The position numbers were made by a program, and so were the translations under genes. 64,000 nt of DNA from assembly GCF_027579695.1 (NCBI RefSeq), contig NC_083569.1, positions 69,028,649 to 69,092,648 on the forward strand, given 5' to 3'. The first letter of the stretch is position 1, and the number at the start of each line of letters is the position of its first letter. The notes below the pieces were generated by a model. It was not told the origin of the DNA. It searched no databases and worked only from the letters and a program-made list of their open reading frames with translations. Shown piece by piece: positions 61,609 to 64,000 of this stretch. This DNA is from Neoarius graeffei (Eukaryota; Chordata; Actinopteri; Siluriformes; Ariidae).

Positions 61609-63986
61609 TATCTGAGAGGTACTCTGACCTCACGACCTCTGGATGTCACCTGAACAGCCCTGTGTGGGGATGACTGAGGTGGTGAACACATCACAGGTGG
61701 ATCTCTCAGTCTCTGGACAGAAACAGGGTCTCTGTAGCTGGGTCTAGCCGCAGAAGGAGGGCTGCCGGGCAGCTGCAGTGGAGGTCCCTCAGGCTGCAGC
61801 TGCTGCTGGTCCAGAGGGTCAGCAGGCTCCGGGACTGCCTGCAGGTGTCTTCTATTGCGTCGCAGCACCACACCGTTGTCTGTCTTCACAATGTAAGAAC
61901 GGGGCTCAGTGCTCTTGCCAATGACTTTAGCAGACATTCTCCACCCCTTTTCTCCATCCAGTTTCACTCTGACGGCCTGCCCAGATTGAAGTTCAGGAAG
62001 TGGCAGGGCAGAGTGTCGGCGGTCATAGAAGAACCGGTAGGCTGATTTGGCCTGAGCATCCTTTTGCTGGATTTGCTGTCTGTTCACAGGAGTAGCATGT
62101 AATTTGTCTTCCACCATAGGAAGTGTGGTCCTGATGTGTCTTCCAGTCATAAGCAAAGCTGGGCTCTCCCCAGTAGCAGCACTAGGGGTGGCTCTGTAGC
62201 ACATCAGAGCAAGATATGGATCAGGCTGCTTTAAGATGCGCTTAGCAGTCTGCACAGCTCGCTCTACAGCACCATTTGCCTGGGGGTAATGGGGGCTGGT
62301 GGTTGTGTGCGCAAACCCATAGCTTTGGCAGAAGTCTTGAAACTCACCCGAGGTGAATTGTGTGACGTTGTCGCTCACCAGTTCCAGCAGGATCCCCCAT
62401 CTTGCAAACATGCCCTTGAGCCTGGTAATGACCTGGTGGCTGGACGTCGAAGACAGGTGAGCAATTTCGATGTGTCTGGAGTAGTAGTCAGTCACAATGA
62501 GATAATTCTGTTTCTCTAACTCACACAAATCAGCAGCAATGCGCTGCCAGGGGCCCCCAGGTAAAGGTGTGGTGAGAAGCGGCTCACGTCTTTGAGTGGG
62601 TTTGTTTTCAATGCAAAACTTACATGCTGACACAGTCTTTGTGATCTCTGCACTGATCCGAGGCCACCATACTGACATCCTGGCTCGAACACGACACCTT
62701 GTCAGACCTTGGTGTCCCTCATGTAGCTGTTTGAGCACTTCTGATCTAAGTGCAGCAGGGATAACCAGTCTGTCTTGATACAACACCAGTCCATCGGTCT
62801 CAGAGAGGTGAGCTCTGGCAGAATAATATCCATGCAGGGATGGAAGCAGTGATGTCTTCGGTGGCCATCTGTTCCTAATGAACTGCACTATCTTCTGCAG
62901 CTCCTCATCCTGTTGTGTGGATGAGCGGATTTTGTCAAGTTTTTGTGATGAGATGGGTGCATTTTCCACCACTGACTCCACATATGCTTGTACTTCCTGA
63001 TCTGTGTGTTCATCACCAATGTCAGTCAGTGGGCTCCTGGAAAGAGCATCGGCTACGACGAGGTGCTTCCCCGGGACGTGCTCAGCCACCACATTGAACC
63101 TCAGAAGGCGCATTAGGAGTCTTTGGCATCTTGGAGGGACTTTGTCCAAATCATATGTGTTAATGAGGGGCACAAGCGGTTTGTGGTCCGTTTGTAGACG
63201 GAAGCATTCCATGCTTTGCACATAGCGAGCGAACCATTCACATGCCCACACTCCTGCAAGACACTCCTTTTCAATTTGGGAGTATCTCTTCTCTGCATCT
63301 GATAGCGTGTGGGAGCAGAATGCCACTGGCTTTAACTCACCCTCATGTTCCTGCAATAATGCTGCTCCTAATCCGTAGCTACTTGCATCAGCGCTGATGA
63401 TGGTGTTACGGTTGACATCATAATAAGCAAGTGCTGGGGCTGACACGAGCATAGTTTTTACCTTCTGGAATGCCTCTTCTTGTGCACCGCTCCACACCCA
63501 CTCACTTTCCTTCCTGAGCAAGGGAGTGATGGGATGCAGCTCAGAGGAGAGGCCGGGCAGGAATTTTCCAACATAGTTGACAAGACCCAGGATCTGTTTG
63601 AGTTCTGTAACAGTGGTTGGACTTGGCATTTGTGTGATGGCTTTGACTTTGTCACTGTCAGGTCTCATGCCTTCCGCACTTATGATGTGGCCAAAGTACT
63701 GTATTTCTGTTTTGCCAAAATGACACTTGGTCTTGTTCAACTTTAACCCACTGTCCTTTATGGTCTTCAGCACAGCATCAAGACGTGTGTCGTGCTCTTT
63801 CCTTGTTGCTCCATAAACGAGTATGTCATCCATCACCACGACAACTCCATCATGATCCTTTAACAGCGTCGACATTTGTCTCTGGAAGATTTCCGGAGCC
63901 GACGTGATACCGAATGGCAGACGTCGGAAGCAGAATCTCCCCATCGGGGTAATGAAGGATGTCAGCTTTTGGCTGGCAGCATCCAA
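61527..63986 (-). CDS. Gypsy pol polyprotein, open 819-codon frame (partial)
   Basis: Copies element RNA into DNA and integrates it. Open to the window edge: reverse transcriptase (GITSAPEIFQRQM, VVVMDDILVYG with both Asp present), RNase H (SADASSYGLGAAL, QIEKECLA, LQTDHKPL), VADALSRS, integrase zinc finger (HEGHQG, CKFC), integrase core D (AADLCELEKQNYLIVTDYYS), D (VSDNVTQF, where SDNGPQF is usual) and E (SPHYPQANGAVERAVQ), then a chromodomain-less tail. The last ~27 codons come from the MITE inserted at 61608, so the natural C-terminus is replaced. N-terminal RT, protease and gag lie beyond the window. Confidence 0.9.
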   Translation of the reverse strand: MDAASQKLTSFITPMGRFCFRRLPFGITSAPEIFQRQMSTLLKDHDGVVVVMDDILVYGATRKEHDTRLDAVLKTIKDSGLKLNKTKCHFGKTEIQYFGHIISAEGMRPDSDKVKAITQMPSPTTVTELKQILGLVNYVGKFLPGLSSELHPITPLLRKESEWVWSGAQEEAFQKVKTMLVSAPALAYYDVNRNTIISADASSYGLGAALLQEHEGELKPVAFCSHTLSDAEKRYSQIEKECLAGVWACEWFARYVQSMECFRLQTDHKPLVPLINTYDLDKVPPRCQRLLMRLLRFNVVAEHVPGKHLVVADALSRSPLTDIGDEHTDQEVQAYVESVVENAPISSQKLDKIRSSTQQDEELQKIVQFIRNRWPPKTSLLPSLHGYYSARAHLSETDGLVLYQDRLVIPAALRSEVLKQLHEGHQGLTRCRVRARMSVWWPRISAEITKTVSACKFCIENKPTQRREPLLTTPLPGGPWQRIAADLCELEKQNYLIVTDYYSRHIEIAHLSSTSSHQVITRLKGMFARWGILLELVSDNVTQFTSGEFQDFCQSYGFAHTTTSPHYPQANGAVERAVQTAKRILKQPDPYLALMCYRATPSAATGESPALLMTGRHIRTTLPMVEDKLHATPVNRQQIQQKDAQAKSAYRFFYDRRHSALPLPELQSGQAVRVKLDGEKGWRMSAKVIGKSTEPRSYIVKTDNGVVLRRNRRHLQAVPEPADPLDQQQLQPEGPPLQLPGSPPSAARPSYRDPVSVQRLRDPPVMCSPPQSSPHRAVQVTSRGREVRVPLRYSKSSNTGLYSITGRDSNIGRSRCRRR

Positions 63987-64000
63987 GGGGATCTGCCAAA

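Larger units (their letters stand above)
59421..64000 (-). mobile_element. Ty3/gypsy retrotransposon, 5' part beyond window
   Basis: On the minus strand: pol (63986 to ~61610), a 3' non-coding part (60046-59608), a purine-rich run GGAAAAAGGGAGA at 59620-59608, then the 3' LTR. A MITE and a hAT element are inserted between pol and the LTR. The start and 5' LTR lie beyond 64000. Confidence 0.88.

Overview
This is vertebrate nuclear DNA, most likely from a ray-finned (teleost) fish. The evidence is two intron-rich vertebrate genes, a dense load of Tc1/mariner, hAT, piggyBac, Kolobok-like and P-like DNA transposons and their short derivatives, Ty3/gypsy LTR elements, and tRNA-derived SINEs of a kind common in fish. 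Nothing bacterial, plasmid or phage-like is present. Species cannot be named from the sequence alone.

Gene 1, positions 2301-34879, plus strand: a PERIOD circadian clock gene, best match PER1. Fifteen exons are visible, running from PAS-A to the stop codon; earlier exons lie upstream of the window. All splice junctions keep phase, and the exon sum is 3516 nt (1171 codons plus stop). The 3' UTR ends near three overlapping AATAAA signals at 36090-36103. Gene 2, positions 37179-58821, plus strand: a procollagen C-endopeptidase enhancer gene (PCOLCE type) with nine exons, 1689 nt and 562 residues. It encodes a signal peptide, two CUB domains, a greatly expanded Lys/Pro-rich linker and a C-terminal NTR domain. 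The two genes are head-to-tail, about 1.1 kb apart. One acts in the nuclear/cytoplasmic clock complex and the other in the extracellular matrix; the sequence shows no functional link between them.

Most of the rest is mobile DNA in introns. In the PER1 introns: a retroposon-like repeat with a membrane-segment ORF (1-900); a TIR element split by a Tc1-type MITE (2628-4030); a Tc1 element with an open 358-codon transposase and a TTAA-flanked piggyBac-type MITE (5158-6972); decayed Tc1 copies (7811-9150, 17822-18805, 20217-22157); a TTAA-flanked Kolobok-like element with a THAP-type ORF and a nested 452-bp foldback (15865-17000); a TTAA-flanked element (28513-29757); one MITE hit by both a P-like THAP element and a Harbinger-type element (30080-31942); a BED-finger hAT relic (33350-34372); and seven well-preserved copies of one tRNA-derived SINE, six of them with recognisable target-site duplications.

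In the PCOLCE introns: a MITE carrying a hAT element with a perfect 8-bp target duplication (40064-41345); a near-complete but broken Tc1 element (41997-43625); two nested MITEs (44919-45997); a 0.8-kb polypurine minisatellite (46498-47270); and a complete LTR retrotransposon with a CCATT target duplication (49486-54444). Downstream of PCOLCE, 59421-64000 is a second gypsy-type element on the minus strand, cut by the window end. It carries a MITE that itself carries a hAT element.

I did not find a clearly new multi-gene system. The most unusual items are small transposon-borne ORFs (two THAP, one BED, one membrane-segment ORF), two large foldbacks, a SINE that appears to join tRNA and 5S rRNA sequence, and the PCOLCE linker expansion.
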